Assembly (NCBI GenBank): GCA_002753275.1
Contig: PEAA01000003.1
Coordinates: 1-64,000, forward strand
Length of the DNA: 64,000 nucleotides
Direction: 5' to 3'
Source of the DNA: Zetaproteobacteria bacterium
GTDB lineage: Bacteria > Pseudomonadota > Zetaproteobacteria > Mariprofundales > Mariprofundaceae
Part shown: positions 54,763-63,660 of the stretch, one piece after another
How the letters are laid out: every line of letters starts with the position of its first letter
How positions within the stretch are numbered: position 1 is the first letter of the stretch
Translations under genes and position numbers: made by a program
Notes under the pieces: generated by a model
Told to the model about the DNA's origin: nothing
The model's input: the letters and a program-made list of their open reading frames with translations, nothing else
Database searches by the model: none

Positions 54763-56225
54763 TGGCGTGTAATGATATGAGAGCGTTTATTCAACTGCTT
54801 GAGGGCAAAGGCTTGTTGAAACGCATCAGCTGTGAAGTGAATCCCGTTCTTGAAATGACAGAAATTGCCGATCGTGTGTTGCGTGCGAAAGGCCCCGCGT
54901 TGCTTTTTGAAAATGTGACGGGAAGTTCCATGCCGGTTTTGGCGAACTTGTTTGGTACGGAAGAGCGTATTGCGCTTGGTATGGGCAAAGAGTCTGCCGA
55001 TGAACTGCGAAGCATTGGCGAGTTGCTCGCCTACCTCAAAGAGCCTGAGCCCCCCAAAGGGTTGAAAGATGCGTGGGATAAACTTCCCATGCTTAAGCAG
55101 GTATTAAATATGTCGCCGAAGGTGGTGAAGAAGGCCCCCTGGAAAGAGGTGGTTTACCGTGGCGATGAGGTTGATTTGGGTATGTTGCCCATTCAAACCT
55201 GTTGGCCAGGCGATGTGGGGCCGTTGCTGACTTGGGGATTGGTGGTGACCCAAGGTCCTGGCAAAGCGCGGCAAAACCTTGGTATTTATCGTCAACAGAA
55301 GTTGGCAAAAAATAAATTGATTATGCGTTGGTTGAAACATCGTGGTGGCGCGCAAGATTTTCGTGAAGCGGGGGTGAATGGTGCCGCGAAGTTTCCTTGT
55401 GCTGTGGTGATTGGTGCAGATCCCGCGACCATCTTGGGGGCGGTCACGCCTATTCCAGACACCCTCTCTGAATATCAGTTTGCAGGATTGCTTCGTGGTG
55501 AAAAAACGCAGCTAACCGATGGTTTGACGGTGCCGTTGCAGTTGCCGGTTTCGGCGGAGATTGTGCTTGAGGGCTATATCTCTTTTGATGAGTATGCCCC
55601 TGAAGGTCCCTTTGGCGATCATACCGGCTATTACAATGAGGTTGATTCGTTTCCTGTTTTTACGGTTGAGAGCATGGCGATGCGCCCGGATGCGATCTAT
55701 CACTCCACCTATACTGGTAAACCGCCTGATGAGCCTGCGATTCTTGGTGTCGCATTTAATGAAGTGTTTGTGCCGATTTTGAAAAAACAGTTTCCAGAAA
55801 TTGTCGATTTTTATCTGCCCATGGAGGGGTGCTCTTACCGTATGGCGGTGGTGTCGATCAAAAAAGGGTACGCGGGGCACGCCAAACGGGTGATGTTTGG
55901 GGTTTGGTCCTATTTGCGCCAATTTATGTACACCAAATTTATCATTGTGGTTGATGATGATATTGATTGCCGTGACTGGAAAGAGGTGATTTGGGCGATT
56001 ACCACCCGTTGTGATCCAGTGCGTGATTTTACCATGGCGGATCGTACGCCGATTGATTATCTCGATTTTGCGTCGCCGATCGCGGGGCTGGGTTCGAAGG
56101 TTGGTATTGATGCGACCAACAAGTGGGGGGCGGAGACCGATCGCGAGTGGGGGACACCGATTCAGATGAGTGATGAGATTAAGAACCGTGTTGATGCGAT
56201 GTGGCATGGGTTGGGGATTGATTAA
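54762..56225 (+). CDS. ubiD: 3-octaprenyl-4-hydroxybenzoate carboxy-lyase (UbiD)
   Basis: A 487-residue prFMN-dependent decarboxylase of ubiquinone synthesis. Highly conserved: [49 protein letters not shown] and [19 protein letters not shown]. Length equals E. coli UbiD. Translation starts by TGATG overlap with the STAS gene and ends by TAATG overlap with the next. It points to a ubiquinone-using respiratory chain; the prFMN maker ubiX is not in the window. Confidence 0.96.
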   Translation: MACNDMRAFIQLLEGKGLLKRISCEVNPVLEMTEIADRVLRAKGPALLFENVTGSSMPVLANLFGTEERIALGMGKESADELRSIGELLAYLKEPEPPKGLKDAWDKLPMLKQVLNMSPKVVKKAPWKEVVYRGDEVDLGMLPIQTCWPGDVGPLLTWGLVVTQGPGKARQNLGIYRQQKLAKNKLIMRWLKHRGGAQDFREAGVNGAAKFPCAVVIGADPATILGAVTPIPDTLSEYQFAGLLRGEKTQLTDGLTVPLQLPVSAEIVLEGYISFDEYAPEGPFGDHTGYYNEVDSFPVFTVESMAMRPDAIYHSTYTGKPPDEPAILGVAFNEVFVPILKKQFPEIVDFYLPMEGCSYRMAVVSIKKGYAGHAKRVMFGVWSYLRQFMYTKFIIVVDDDIDCRDWKEVIWAITTRCDPVRDFTMADRTPIDYLDFASPIAGLGSKVGIDATNKWGAETDREWGTPIQMSDEIKNRVDAMWHGLGID

Positions 56226-56611
56226 TGCGTTTTGTCGGGTTGTTGATCGTTTCTCTCTGCTCTTTTGTCGCCCATGCGCAAAACTTTAATGATAAACTGC
56301 TTAGTGATGATTATAACCGCTGTGTGCAGGCGAGCGAGCAGAAAGCAGGGTTGTTATTGCTCTGCATTCAGCGCGAATATGGGGTGCAAAAAGAGGCGAT
56401 GCAGGATGGCTATGATGAGGCAATGGTCCGGATTTCTGAGAAGAAACAGCAACGGTTGCTGGAAGAGCAGCCGTTGTGGGATCTTGGTATCAATGCTTCT
56501 TGCCAACCCTATGCTCAGGTGGGCGGTGGCGCCTATGCGGAGTTTAGATCGATCTACTGTTTCACCCATGCCTATGCGGAACGGGCGAAACAGTTGACGA
56601 AGATGCGATGA
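56225..56611 (+). CDS. LprI/DUF1311-like periplasmic protein
   Basis: A 128-residue secreted protein: signal peptide (1-18, ending AHA), then cysteines at about 38, 52, 96 and 114 in the DUF1311 pattern with QPLWDLGINASCQPYA and GGGAYAEFRSIYC. Lysozyme inhibitor LprI has this domain. Overlaps ubiD by one base. The inhibitor role is inferred from the family. Confidence 0.75.
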   Translation: MRFVGLLIVSLCSFVAHAQNFNDKLLSDDYNRCVQASEQKAGLLLLCIQREYGVQKEAMQDGYDEAMVRISEKKQQRLLEEQPLWDLGINASCQPYAQVGGGAYAEFRSIYCFTHAYAERAKQLTKMR

Positions 56612-56626
56612 GTGTAAGGCGTATCG

Positions 56627-58009
56627 ATGTTTAATGTGAATAGATCATGGTGGCGTGACTGGCAACAGCAGTTGTGGTATGCGCGATTGCATAAGATGCC
56701 TGTGGCGATGGCTTTTTTTGTACGAATTGTACGGGTTTTGATCGCCTTGGTGCGTGATTTTGTCGATGGGCAGATCACGCTGAGGGCGATGAGTTTGGTC
56801 TATACTACACTGCTCTCGTTGGTGCCGCTGCTTGCGCTTACCTTTTCGGTGCTCAAAGGGCTGGGGGTTCATAATCAACTTGAGCCTATTTTGCTTAACA
56901 GTTTAGCGGCACTTGGTGACCAGGGCGTTGAGATTACCCAACGCATTCTTGGCTTTGTTGAAAACATTAAGGTTGGCGTGTTGGGCACTGTTGGGATGGG
57001 GCTACTTGTTTATACGGTTGTGGCGTTGCTTCATAAAGTGGAGTTGACTTTCAATTACATCTGGCAAGTGAAGGAGCCGCGTACTTTGGCGCAGCGTTTT
57101 AGTGAATATCTTAGTGTGTTGATGGTCGGGCCGTTGCTGATTTTTTCTGCACTTGGCTTGACGGCGTCAATGATGAATTCGGCAATGGTGCAGTCGATGA
57201 TGCTCTGGCCTGTCATGGGTGTGGTGGTGGTGCACATTGGTAAATTAATCCCGTATGTGTTGGTGATTTCGGCCTTTACTTTTGTCTATATGTTTATGCC
57301 CAATACCCGCGTGCGTTTGTTGCCTGCTGCGTGTGGCGGGGTGGTGGCTGGAGCGACCTGGCAGACGGCGGGTTGGGCGTTTGGTCTTTTTGTCGCGGGT
57401 TCAGGCAGTTATGCTGCGATCTACTCAGGATTCGCGGTGGTAATCGTCTTTTTGATCTGGCTCTTTGTCAGCTGGATGATTTTGCTGTTGGGGGCAAGTG
57501 TTGCCTATTATGTGCAAAATCCGGAGCGTTTTTATTTGAAACGCGAAGCGTTGCAGATCAGTCCGAAGCATAACGATCATCTGGCACTGTTGATTATGCT
57601 CTATGTTGGACGACATTTTTACCATGCCAATTCAGGGTGGAAAATAGATGATTTGGCTGAAGATTTGGGCATGCCCGTGTATGTGGTTGAATTGACACTG
57701 CAGCAATTGCAACGCGGTGGCGTCGTTGTGGCGACGGAGGATTCGACATCGCCCTATGTTCCGGCACGCGATCTGTCTTCATTGAGGGTGAGGGATATTT
57801 TGCAGGTGATCTATGAAGCGCAAGGTGAATCTTCAACCGATGCATCATGGTTGATGCCTGAACAAATTGCGGTTGATTCGGTGATGACGCAGTTAAGTGA
57901 TGCAAGGAATGGTATTGGCGAATTGACGCTGTTGGCATTGTTGCAATCTGAAGGGATGCAACCCAATCATGATGGTGTGGCGGATGATGTCGCAAGGGCG
58001 GGTGCGTGA
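56627..58009 (+). CDS. YihY/BrkB family membrane protein
   Basis: A 460-residue protein with six TM helices in the N-terminal two thirds and SLVYTTLLSLVPLLALTFSVLKG, AAIYSGFAVVIVFLIWLF segments of the YihY (UPF0761) family. The C-terminal part (about 335-455) resembles a winged-helix domain (DDLAEDLGMPVYVVELTLQQLQRGG). Once mislabelled RNase BN; true function unknown. Confidence 0.9.
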   Translation: MFNVNRSWWRDWQQQLWYARLHKMPVAMAFFVRIVRVLIALVRDFVDGQITLRAMSLVYTTLLSLVPLLALTFSVLKGLGVHNQLEPILLNSLAALGDQGVEITQRILGFVENIKVGVLGTVGMGLLVYTVVALLHKVELTFNYIWQVKEPRTLAQRFSEYLSVLMVGPLLIFSALGLTASMMNSAMVQSMMLWPVMGVVVVHIGKLIPYVLVISAFTFVYMFMPNTRVRLLPAACGGVVAGATWQTAGWAFGLFVAGSGSYAAIYSGFAVVIVFLIWLFVSWMILLLGASVAYYVQNPERFYLKREALQISPKHNDHLALLIMLYVGRHFYHANSGWKIDDLAEDLGMPVYVVELTLQQLQRGGVVVATEDSTSPYVPARDLSSLRVRDILQVIYEAQGESSTDASWLMPEQIAVDSVMTQLSDARNGIGELTLLALLQSEGMQPNHDGVADDVARAGA

Positions 58010-58479
58010 TGTTGACGCGGCCGAGTGCATTGAATCAATACCATGCGCACCATATTGGTTGCCTGAGCGATAGTTTGTATCGCTGGACGGGAAAAGGATT
58101 GATTGATAAAGGCGAGACCGCTGTGGATGCGGCAAAACGGCTCTACTATGCCCCTTTTGCACTGCTCTCTCATGGGATTGAAGCGGATCCAGTGTTGAAC
58201 TATGGCAATCAAACAGGGCAATCACTGTTTGCCATTGCGTGGGAGTCATTGATTCAAATGCCTTCGCGCTTGACGGCGGAGGCGGTTAGGCAAGTCGAGC
58301 GTGATGCGTTGATGGCACGGGTGACGCAAAAAGGTTGTATCACAGATTATTCAGGTATAAGGATTGCCGCCAATGGTCGCCGTTTTCGCATTGAGCAGGC
58401 GGTTGTGTGGAATGTGCTGGATGGTGCGGGCCGTTATCTTGGTCAAGCGGCGATGTTTGCCCAATGGCACGATTTATAA
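58009..58479 (+). CDS. MEKHLA-domain protein
   Basis: A 156-residue soluble protein matching the MEKHLA domain, a PAS-related ligand domain: FALLSHGIEADPVLNYGN, LFAIAWESLIQMPSRLTAE and GCITDYSGIRIAANGRRFRIEQAVVWNVLD. The ATG overlaps the yihY stop (TGATG). Stand-alone copies of this type are of unknown role, perhaps ligand or redox sensing. Confidence 0.8.
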   Translation: MLTRPSALNQYHAHHIGCLSDSLYRWTGKGLIDKGETAVDAAKRLYYAPFALLSHGIEADPVLNYGNQTGQSLFAIAWESLIQMPSRLTAEAVRQVERDALMARVTQKGCITDYSGIRIAANGRRFRIEQAVVWNVLDGAGRYLGQAAMFAQWHDL

Positions 58480-58498
58480 TTTTGAGGAAGGGGGCACT

Positions 58499-59026
58499 AT
58501 GTTGTCAGAAAAACAGCAAGTAATGGCGAATGCCTTGGAAAAACATGTTAGCGCAGAGCTCGCGGGAGATTTGGAAACGACGATGGCCACCATGACGGCC
58601 GAACCCCATCTGCACAATGTTGCCAATATGATGGGTGGCGTGGGTTACGAAGGGGTGAAGTCATTCTACAAAAACAATCTGGTGGGTAAATTTTTTCCAC
58701 CGGATGTGACCATGGAACGGATCTCATTGACCGTAGGTGATACGCAGGTGATTGAAGAGTTGGTGATCAGTTATACCCATACCGTTGAGGTGGAGTGGAT
58801 GTTGCCGAAAATTGCACCGACGGGGAAATATGTTTCGGTTGGCTTTGTGGTGATTGTCGGCTTTGATGAGGGAAAAGTGACCCATGAACATATCTATTGG
58901 GACCAAGCCACGGTGTTGGTGCAGTTGGGACTGCTTGATCCCACGGGGTTGCCTGTTGTGGGCGCGGAAAGCGCCAAGCGACTGTTAGATCCGTCTCAGC
59001 CTGCCAAGCTCTATTCCGCGTTCTAA
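58499..59026 (+). CDS. SnoaL-like (NTF2-fold) protein
   Basis: A 175-residue protein from the ATG at 58499, which follows GAGGAAGGGGG. The cone-shaped NTF2 fold is suggested by the helix-strand pattern and TMATMTAEPHLHNVANMMGG, YEGVKSFYKNNLVGKFFPPD, and GKVTHEHIYWDQATVLVQLGLL. Relatives are putative hydrolases, cyclases or ester-cleaving accessory proteins. The frame is open 45 residues further upstream, inside the MEKHLA gene, but without support. Confidence 0.75.
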   Translation: MLSEKQQVMANALEKHVSAELAGDLETTMATMTAEPHLHNVANMMGGVGYEGVKSFYKNNLVGKFFPPDVTMERISLTVGDTQVIEELVISYTHTVEVEWMLPKIAPTGKYVSVGFVVIVGFDEGKVTHEHIYWDQATVLVQLGLLDPTGLPVVGAESAKRLLDPSQPAKLYSAF

Positions 59027-59072
59027 TTGCGGGGCGAATACCGTAACGATGTAAACCTTTTTTGGAGGTATT

Positions 59073-59591
59073 ATGCGATTGATATTATGGATATTTTGTG
59101 TGGTTGTATTGTCTGGATGCTTGGGTATGCCCGCTTCCGTGAAGCCTGTTTCGGGGTTTGAGCTGAAGAACTATTTGGGCAAATGGTATGAGGTCGCCCG
59201 GCTTGATCATTCATTTGAACGGGGCTTAAGTCAGGTTACAGCCGAGTATCGTATGCGAGACGATGGTGGGGTCGCGGTTGTGAATCGTGGATATTCCAGG
59301 GAGACAAATGAATGGCAAGAGGCGGAAGGTCGAGCTTACTTTGTCAATGGTCCAACGGAGGCTTATCTTAAAGTCTCGTTTTTTGGCCCTTTTTACGGCT
59401 CCTATGTGGTCTTTGCGTTGGATCGGGACCATTACAGTTATGCCTTTGTATCTGGGCCCAATAACGACTATCTGTGGTTACTCGCACGAACACCATCCGT
59501 TGAGCCTGCCGTGATGGAAAAATTTCTGCAGATGTCGCAGGCGCGAGGCTTTGATATCAATCGGCTCATTGATGTTCGGGCATTGCCGTGA
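59073..59591 (+). CDS. blc: outer membrane lipoprotein Blc-type lipocalin
   Basis: A 172-residue lipoprotein: signal ending VVLSGC, then the lipocalin YLGKWYEVARLDHSFERGL, GYSRETNEWQEAEGRA and KVSFFGPFYGSYVV motifs. Bacterial lipocalins bind lipids in the outer membrane under stress. GGAGGT precedes the ATG. Confidence 0.93.
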   Translation: MRLILWIFCVVVLSGCLGMPASVKPVSGFELKNYLGKWYEVARLDHSFERGLSQVTAEYRMRDDGGVAVVNRGYSRETNEWQEAEGRAYFVNGPTEAYLKVSFFGPFYGSYVVFALDRDHYSYAFVSGPNNDYLWLLARTPSVEPAVMEKFLQMSQARGFDINRLIDVRALP

Positions 59592-59697
59592 ATGGGTTGG
59601 CGATAGGGACGCCGCTGTTTGGTAAGTGTGCACGGCTGCTGTTTGTCTGTTTCGCCAATTGCTATTTTGCCCTCTTTGCGTAAAGTTCGCCGCGCTT

Positions 59698-59890
59698 TAG
59701 GTGCCTTGATGGTGAAATGAACCAAGAGGTGAAACGGGAAGTCCGGTGCAGTGTTTAACACTTATTCCGGCGCAGCCCCCGCTACTGTAAGTCTGACGAA
59801 GGGTTGATAGGCCACTGGGAAACTGGGAAGGTGACAACCACAAGGGTGAGGACAAGCCAGGAGACCGGCCTACAAGCAAGAGTGATGGCG
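59698..59890 (+). ncRNA. cobalamin (AdoCbl) riboswitch
   Basis: The conserved elements appear in order: GAAACGGGAAGTCCGGTG (59731 on), CCGGCGCAGCCCCCGCTACTGTAA (59767 on, in two parts), GCCACTGGG, and the B12 box AAGCCAGGAGACCGGCC (59854-59870). It precedes btuB by about 170 bases. Binding of adenosylcobalamin is expected to lower btuB-operon expression. A short GCGC stem lies just before the btuB ribosome-binding site. The 470-base gap from 59592 to 60061 holds this and little else. Confidence 0.93.
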
Positions 59891-60061
59891 CATTTGTGCC
59901 GGGCTCGAAACGGAATAGGTCTCGGAGGGAGGCTGGTTTGTCGTTGGCCACGCGCTTGGCTCATTGTGATGGTGCGCGCCTGGTTTGCACAACCTTTGAC
60001 TCCTTTTTTATCTACTCTTTGTTATCAGATGATCAAGCGCGGCGGGCGCAAAAAAGGAACA

Positions 60062-61963
60062 ATGAATAAAACATATATCTTGGGCTCGGTGGTTTCAGCG
60101 ATGCTCCTTGCAATACCTCTATCCATCCAAAACAGTTATGCACAAAATCTCGGTGATATTTCGGTGCAAAGTGGCCATTCCGTCAGCAGTGTGAAGTCGG
60201 CAGTGGCGCAGAGTTCAACGGTGATTGATCGTGTTGCGATTGAGACGAGTGGCGCACAAAATGTGGTCGATCTTTTTAAGTCTGTTGCCAATGTTACCGT
60301 GCGGGACACCTCGGGTATTGTGGCGAAATCACAAGTAGATCTGGGTGGATTCGGTGAATCTGCAGCGGCAAACAGTGTGGTGTTGGTGGATGGGCGCCGC
60401 GTCAATGCGCCTGATTTGAGCGGTGTCGATTGGACGCAGATTCCATTGGATCAAATTGAGCGTATTGAGATTATCCATGGCGGCGCAGCGGTTGCGTATG
60501 GCCAGGGCGCTGTTGGCGGGGCGATCAATATTGTTACCAAAATACCTGAGCAGGGCTTTGGTGTTGAAGCGTCTGTGGGAAGTTATGGTGGGGTTGCAGA
60601 AAAGATCTATACCGGTGCGGGCACGGATAAGGTGCGCTTGGCGTTGCATGCGTCTGGCAATAAAACCGACGGTTATCGTCAGAATGGACAGTTTGAACGC
60701 TATGACAGTGGCTTGCGCGGAGAGGTCGATCTTCCCGCAGAGAGCTTGCTCTATTTTAGTGGCAATCATCACACCGATCGCTCGGGCATGCCCGGGTCAC
60801 TAACCCTGATGCAGATGTCGGCGAATCCGCGTCAAACCAATACCCCCAACGATTATGCGACGGCAACGGATGATTTTTTTAATGTGGGCGTGCAATCGTC
60901 ACTGGCGGCAATTGATGTTGATCTTCCGGTGAGTGTGCGTACACGGAGTGCACAAGCTGTCTATGGCGGGTTTGCTGTGCCAAGCAATATGCGTATCTAT
61001 GAAACGCGTCCGAAAATGGAGTTGAATACCCATATCGGTTCGATTGTGACGCATGTGGTTGTTGGCGCTGATTTACAACGAACGGAGGGTGATTTTGGAG
61101 GAATTGTCGCCAAACGGGTTGCGACAGATATGTATCATTTGCTGCGCTTTTCTGATGAAACGCAGCGTTTGAGTGTGGTGGGTGGATTTCGATCAGTCAC
61201 CAATCAAGATCAATTGACGCAAACGCCCCATGCATCGATAAAAAATAAAAAGTTGATCTATAACCTTGGCATCAATGGCGCGCATATGGGCTATCGTGTT
61301 GCGTTGGGCCATAGTACCAGTGTGCGCAATCCGTTGTTGGATGAGCGTTATAATTGGATGACGAGCAATTGGAACAACACGCTTCTTAATCAAGCAGGTA
61401 AACATTTTAATGCATTGATGGGGTATGAAAATGATCTTTTTTCAACGCAACTGTCATGGCAGCGTGCAGATTTAACCGATGAGATCTATTATGATCCAAC
61501 GGCATTTGCCAATCAGAATTATCAATCAGCCACCCGTCATGATGCGATGATGTGGCAAAATCGTATCAACATTACCGAGAGCTTGCGTATCGCTGCCAAT
61601 TACACCTATACGCAAGCCAAGTTTCTGGGCGGCCTCTATTCGGGCAATGAAATTCCTGGCGTAGCGCGTCAAAAGGCGAACCTGCATATCGATTGGGAGG
61701 TGATGCAAGGGCTCGCTCTAGGCGGCAATGTAGCATGGACGGGATCCTCGCGATCGATAAGTGATCAGGCCAATGTGTTGGCAAAATTGCCAGCCTATAC
61801 TCTGGTTGATTTGTCGGCGCAGTACCATTGGCAAGGCGCAAAATTGTTTGTCAATTTGGATAATGTGACCAATAAAAAATATAGCAGTTATAGTGCCTAT
61901 GGTGTGAATTATTACCCTGCGGCCACCTTCACCGCCCGTGCAGGCGTTGGTTATTCCTTCTAA
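60062..61963 (+). CDS. btuB: TonB-dependent vitamin B12 receptor BtuB
   Basis: A 633-residue outer-membrane receptor: signal peptide (1-27), plug domain (about 50-155: VVLVDGRRVNAPDLSGVDW, IERIEIIHGGAAVAYGQGAVGGAINIVTK) and a 22-strand barrel ending AGVGYSF. AAAAGGA precedes the ATG. An in-frame extension into the riboswitch is rejected. Riboswitch and the following btuF/btuC support the cobalamin assignment. Confidence 0.92.
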   Translation: MNKTYILGSVVSAMLLAIPLSIQNSYAQNLGDISVQSGHSVSSVKSAVAQSSTVIDRVAIETSGAQNVVDLFKSVANVTVRDTSGIVAKSQVDLGGFGESAAANSVVLVDGRRVNAPDLSGVDWTQIPLDQIERIEIIHGGAAVAYGQGAVGGAINIVTKIPEQGFGVEASVGSYGGVAEKIYTGAGTDKVRLALHASGNKTDGYRQNGQFERYDSGLRGEVDLPAESLLYFSGNHHTDRSGMPGSLTLMQMSANPRQTNTPNDYATATDDFFNVGVQSSLAAIDVDLPVSVRTRSAQAVYGGFAVPSNMRIYETRPKMELNTHIGSIVTHVVVGADLQRTEGDFGGIVAKRVATDMYHLLRFSDETQRLSVVGGFRSVTNQDQLTQTPHASIKNKKLIYNLGINGAHMGYRVALGHSTSVRNPLLDERYNWMTSNWNNTLLNQAGKHFNALMGYENDLFSTQLSWQRADLTDEIYYDPTAFANQNYQSATRHDAMMWQNRINITESLRIAANYTYTQAKFLGGLYSGNEIPGVARQKANLHIDWEVMQGLALGGNVAWTGSSRSISDQANVLAKLPAYTLVDLSAQYHWQGAKLFVNLDNVTNKKYSSYSAYGVNYYPAATFTARAGVGYSF

Positions 61964-62708
61964 TCAACAACGAAGAGTTCTGTATGGTGTGGCGCTCAGT
62001 GTCGCAATGCATGCAGGGCTTTTTTATACATGGTTTGCACTTGTTGCGAAGCCAGCGAGTGATGTTGTGCCCTCGCCACCTCCCGTGATGCAGGTAGCGA
62101 GGGTTTCAATAGCTATGCCATCGGCCGATCTAAGGGGGGAGCGTTCGCTTGATCGTCAGAATAACTCTCCCGTGCAAGAGACGCCTTCACCCGGGCATTT
62201 GCCGCTAGCGCCGCCCATGGATGGTGAAAAATATGAAGGTGATATCGGGGCGCCAATGGCTGCCAAGGGTGTTGTTGAGACGATGTCTCCTGTTCAAGTT
62301 CTCCCTGAGTCGGTGAACGCGCCACTGATTTCCTCCGTTTTGAATCGTGCTAAAGTTAATGGCTCTTCCATCTATGAGACGGAGGAGCCTCTATCCCATG
62401 AAGATCAGCACCATCTTACCATCGTCCATGCAGCGCCAAGTGAGGTGGAGCAGGCGCGTTCCATGATTCGTGCCCAACTGGAATCGGCAAAGTTTTACCC
62501 TGCCAGTGCGCGGCGGCGGGGCATTGGCGGCGATGTTGAGGTCGGTTTTCGTTTGAATGATGCGGGATTTGCCGAGGAGTTATTGGTGCTCACAGGATCG
62601 GGTTATGCGGTGTTGGATCAAGCGGCATTGGCGACCGTGACACGCGCACAACCCTTCTATCCATGCGCCGGTGCCTATCAATTTCGATTACAATTTCGGC
62701 AACTATGA
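61938..62708 (+). CDS. TonB-like energy-transducing protein
   Basis: Up to 256 residues: N-terminal TM anchor (about 16-36, VALSVAMHAGLFYTWF), a proline-rich linker and a C-terminal TonB domain (ESAKFYPASARRRGIGGDVEVGF). It overlaps btuB by 26 bases. The start is uncertain: GTG at 61938 is used; GTG at 61989 is a shorter option, but would leave the anchor shorter. A TonB dedicated to this receptor is inferred from the operon. Confidence 0.8.
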   Translation: MQALVIPSNQQRRVLYGVALSVAMHAGLFYTWFALVAKPASDVVPSPPPVMQVARVSIAMPSADLRGERSLDRQNNSPVQETPSPGHLPLAPPMDGEKYEGDIGAPMAAKGVVETMSPVQVLPESVNAPLISSVLNRAKVNGSSIYETEEPLSHEDQHHLTIVHAAPSEVEQARSMIRAQLESAKFYPASARRRGIGGDVEVGFRLNDAGFAEELLVLTGSGYAVLDQAALATVTRAQPFYPCAGAYQFRLQFRQL

Positions 62709-63526
62709 GTCTGTCTCGTACACTCTTTTTGCTCTGTTTGCTGTTGCTTTCTACGCAGTCATGGGCAGGTGGTGCGCGTATTTTGGCGTTGACGCCGCAC
62801 GCATGTGAGATGTTTTTCGCCATGGGTGCAGATGATCAATTGGTGGGTGTCGGTGATTATTGTGATTACCCTGCTGCGGCTAGAGGGGTGCCACGGGTCG
62901 CAAGCCATGCGCGTATTCATCTTGAGGCAGCGCTTCGCCTTCATCCTACGGTGGTGGTGGTGATGAATCGAACCGTGGCGGGTTTGGAGATATTGGAGCA
63001 GCAAGGTATTCAAGTGCTGGTCTCCAATCCGCACTCTTTTGAGGAGATGTTTGCGGATATGCTTCGCCTTGGCGTTGTGGCCGGTTGCGAAATCCAGGCC
63101 GAATCCTTGGTGGCCCGTTGGCGGCAACGGTTGGCGCAAGTGCGAGCGCAGCCCCGTCTGAATCTGCCTATCTTTTATGAGTTATGGTCCGACCCTTTGT
63201 TGGCGGTGGGGGGGGAAGGTTTTCTTGAAGATATGATTGAAGCTGCCGGTGGCGTCAATGTTTTTGCCCAGGAAATGCGGGAGAGTGTGCGGATCAATGT
63301 GGAATCGGTGGTTCGGGCCGCACCTAAGCTGATTATTATTCCCCTTGAGCAGCGTGCATTGGCGGCGCGCGAACAATTTTGGCGGCACTATTTTGTTGAT
63401 AAAACGGTGCTGTTTGTGGCGGTGGATGCCGATCTGTTGCATCGACCAGGGCCAAGGTTGCTGGATGGTTTGGAGCAGTTGCAGCAAATGTTTCAACGGC
63501 AGTATCGGCTGCAACTGCATGAATAG
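62705..63526 (+). CDS. btuF: cobalamin ABC transporter substrate-binding protein BtuF-like
   Basis: A 273-residue periplasmic binding protein: signal peptide (1-22), ILALTPHACEMFFAMGADDQLVGV, VGDYCDYP, and GGVNVFAQ of cluster A-II (BtuF/FhuD) proteins. The ATG overlaps the TonB stop as ATGA. Substrate B12 follows from the riboswitch and BtuB. Confidence 0.88.
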   Translation: MSLSRTLFLLCLLLLSTQSWAGGARILALTPHACEMFFAMGADDQLVGVGDYCDYPAAARGVPRVASHARIHLEAALRLHPTVVVVMNRTVAGLEILEQQGIQVLVSNPHSFEEMFADMLRLGVVAGCEIQAESLVARWRQRLAQVRAQPRLNLPIFYELWSDPLLAVGGEGFLEDMIEAAGGVNVFAQEMRESVRINVESVVRAAPKLIIIPLEQRALAAREQFWRHYFVDKTVLFVAVDADLLHRPGPRLLDGLEQLQQMFQRQYRLQLHE

Positions 63527-63540
63527 TTGCATGGCATTTC

Positions 63541-63570
63541 TGGATTGCGGGTCAAGCTGGCAATGACGGT
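63541..63570. repeat. REP-like palindrome, copy 2 (degenerate)
   Basis: ATTGCGGGTCAAGC core as at 7038-7058, with the right arm altered to TGGCAAT. Lies in the 134-base gap between btuF and btuC. Confidence 0.55.
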
Positions 63571-63660
63571 TGCGGTTGTGATGAGGGTTGAATCTGTGAA
63601 GAGGGTGAAAAAGAATGGAGAGAGTCATGACCGGTGTGCAGGGCGTTCATTGAGAGATTT

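Noticed and set aside
55512-56207. 231-residue frame antisense to ubiD
   Set aside because: His/Arg/Asn-rich shadow of a strongly conserved gene.
59804-60061. 86-codon in-frame extension upstream of btuB
   Set aside because: It reads through the cobalamin riboswitch; the true signal peptide begins at 60062.
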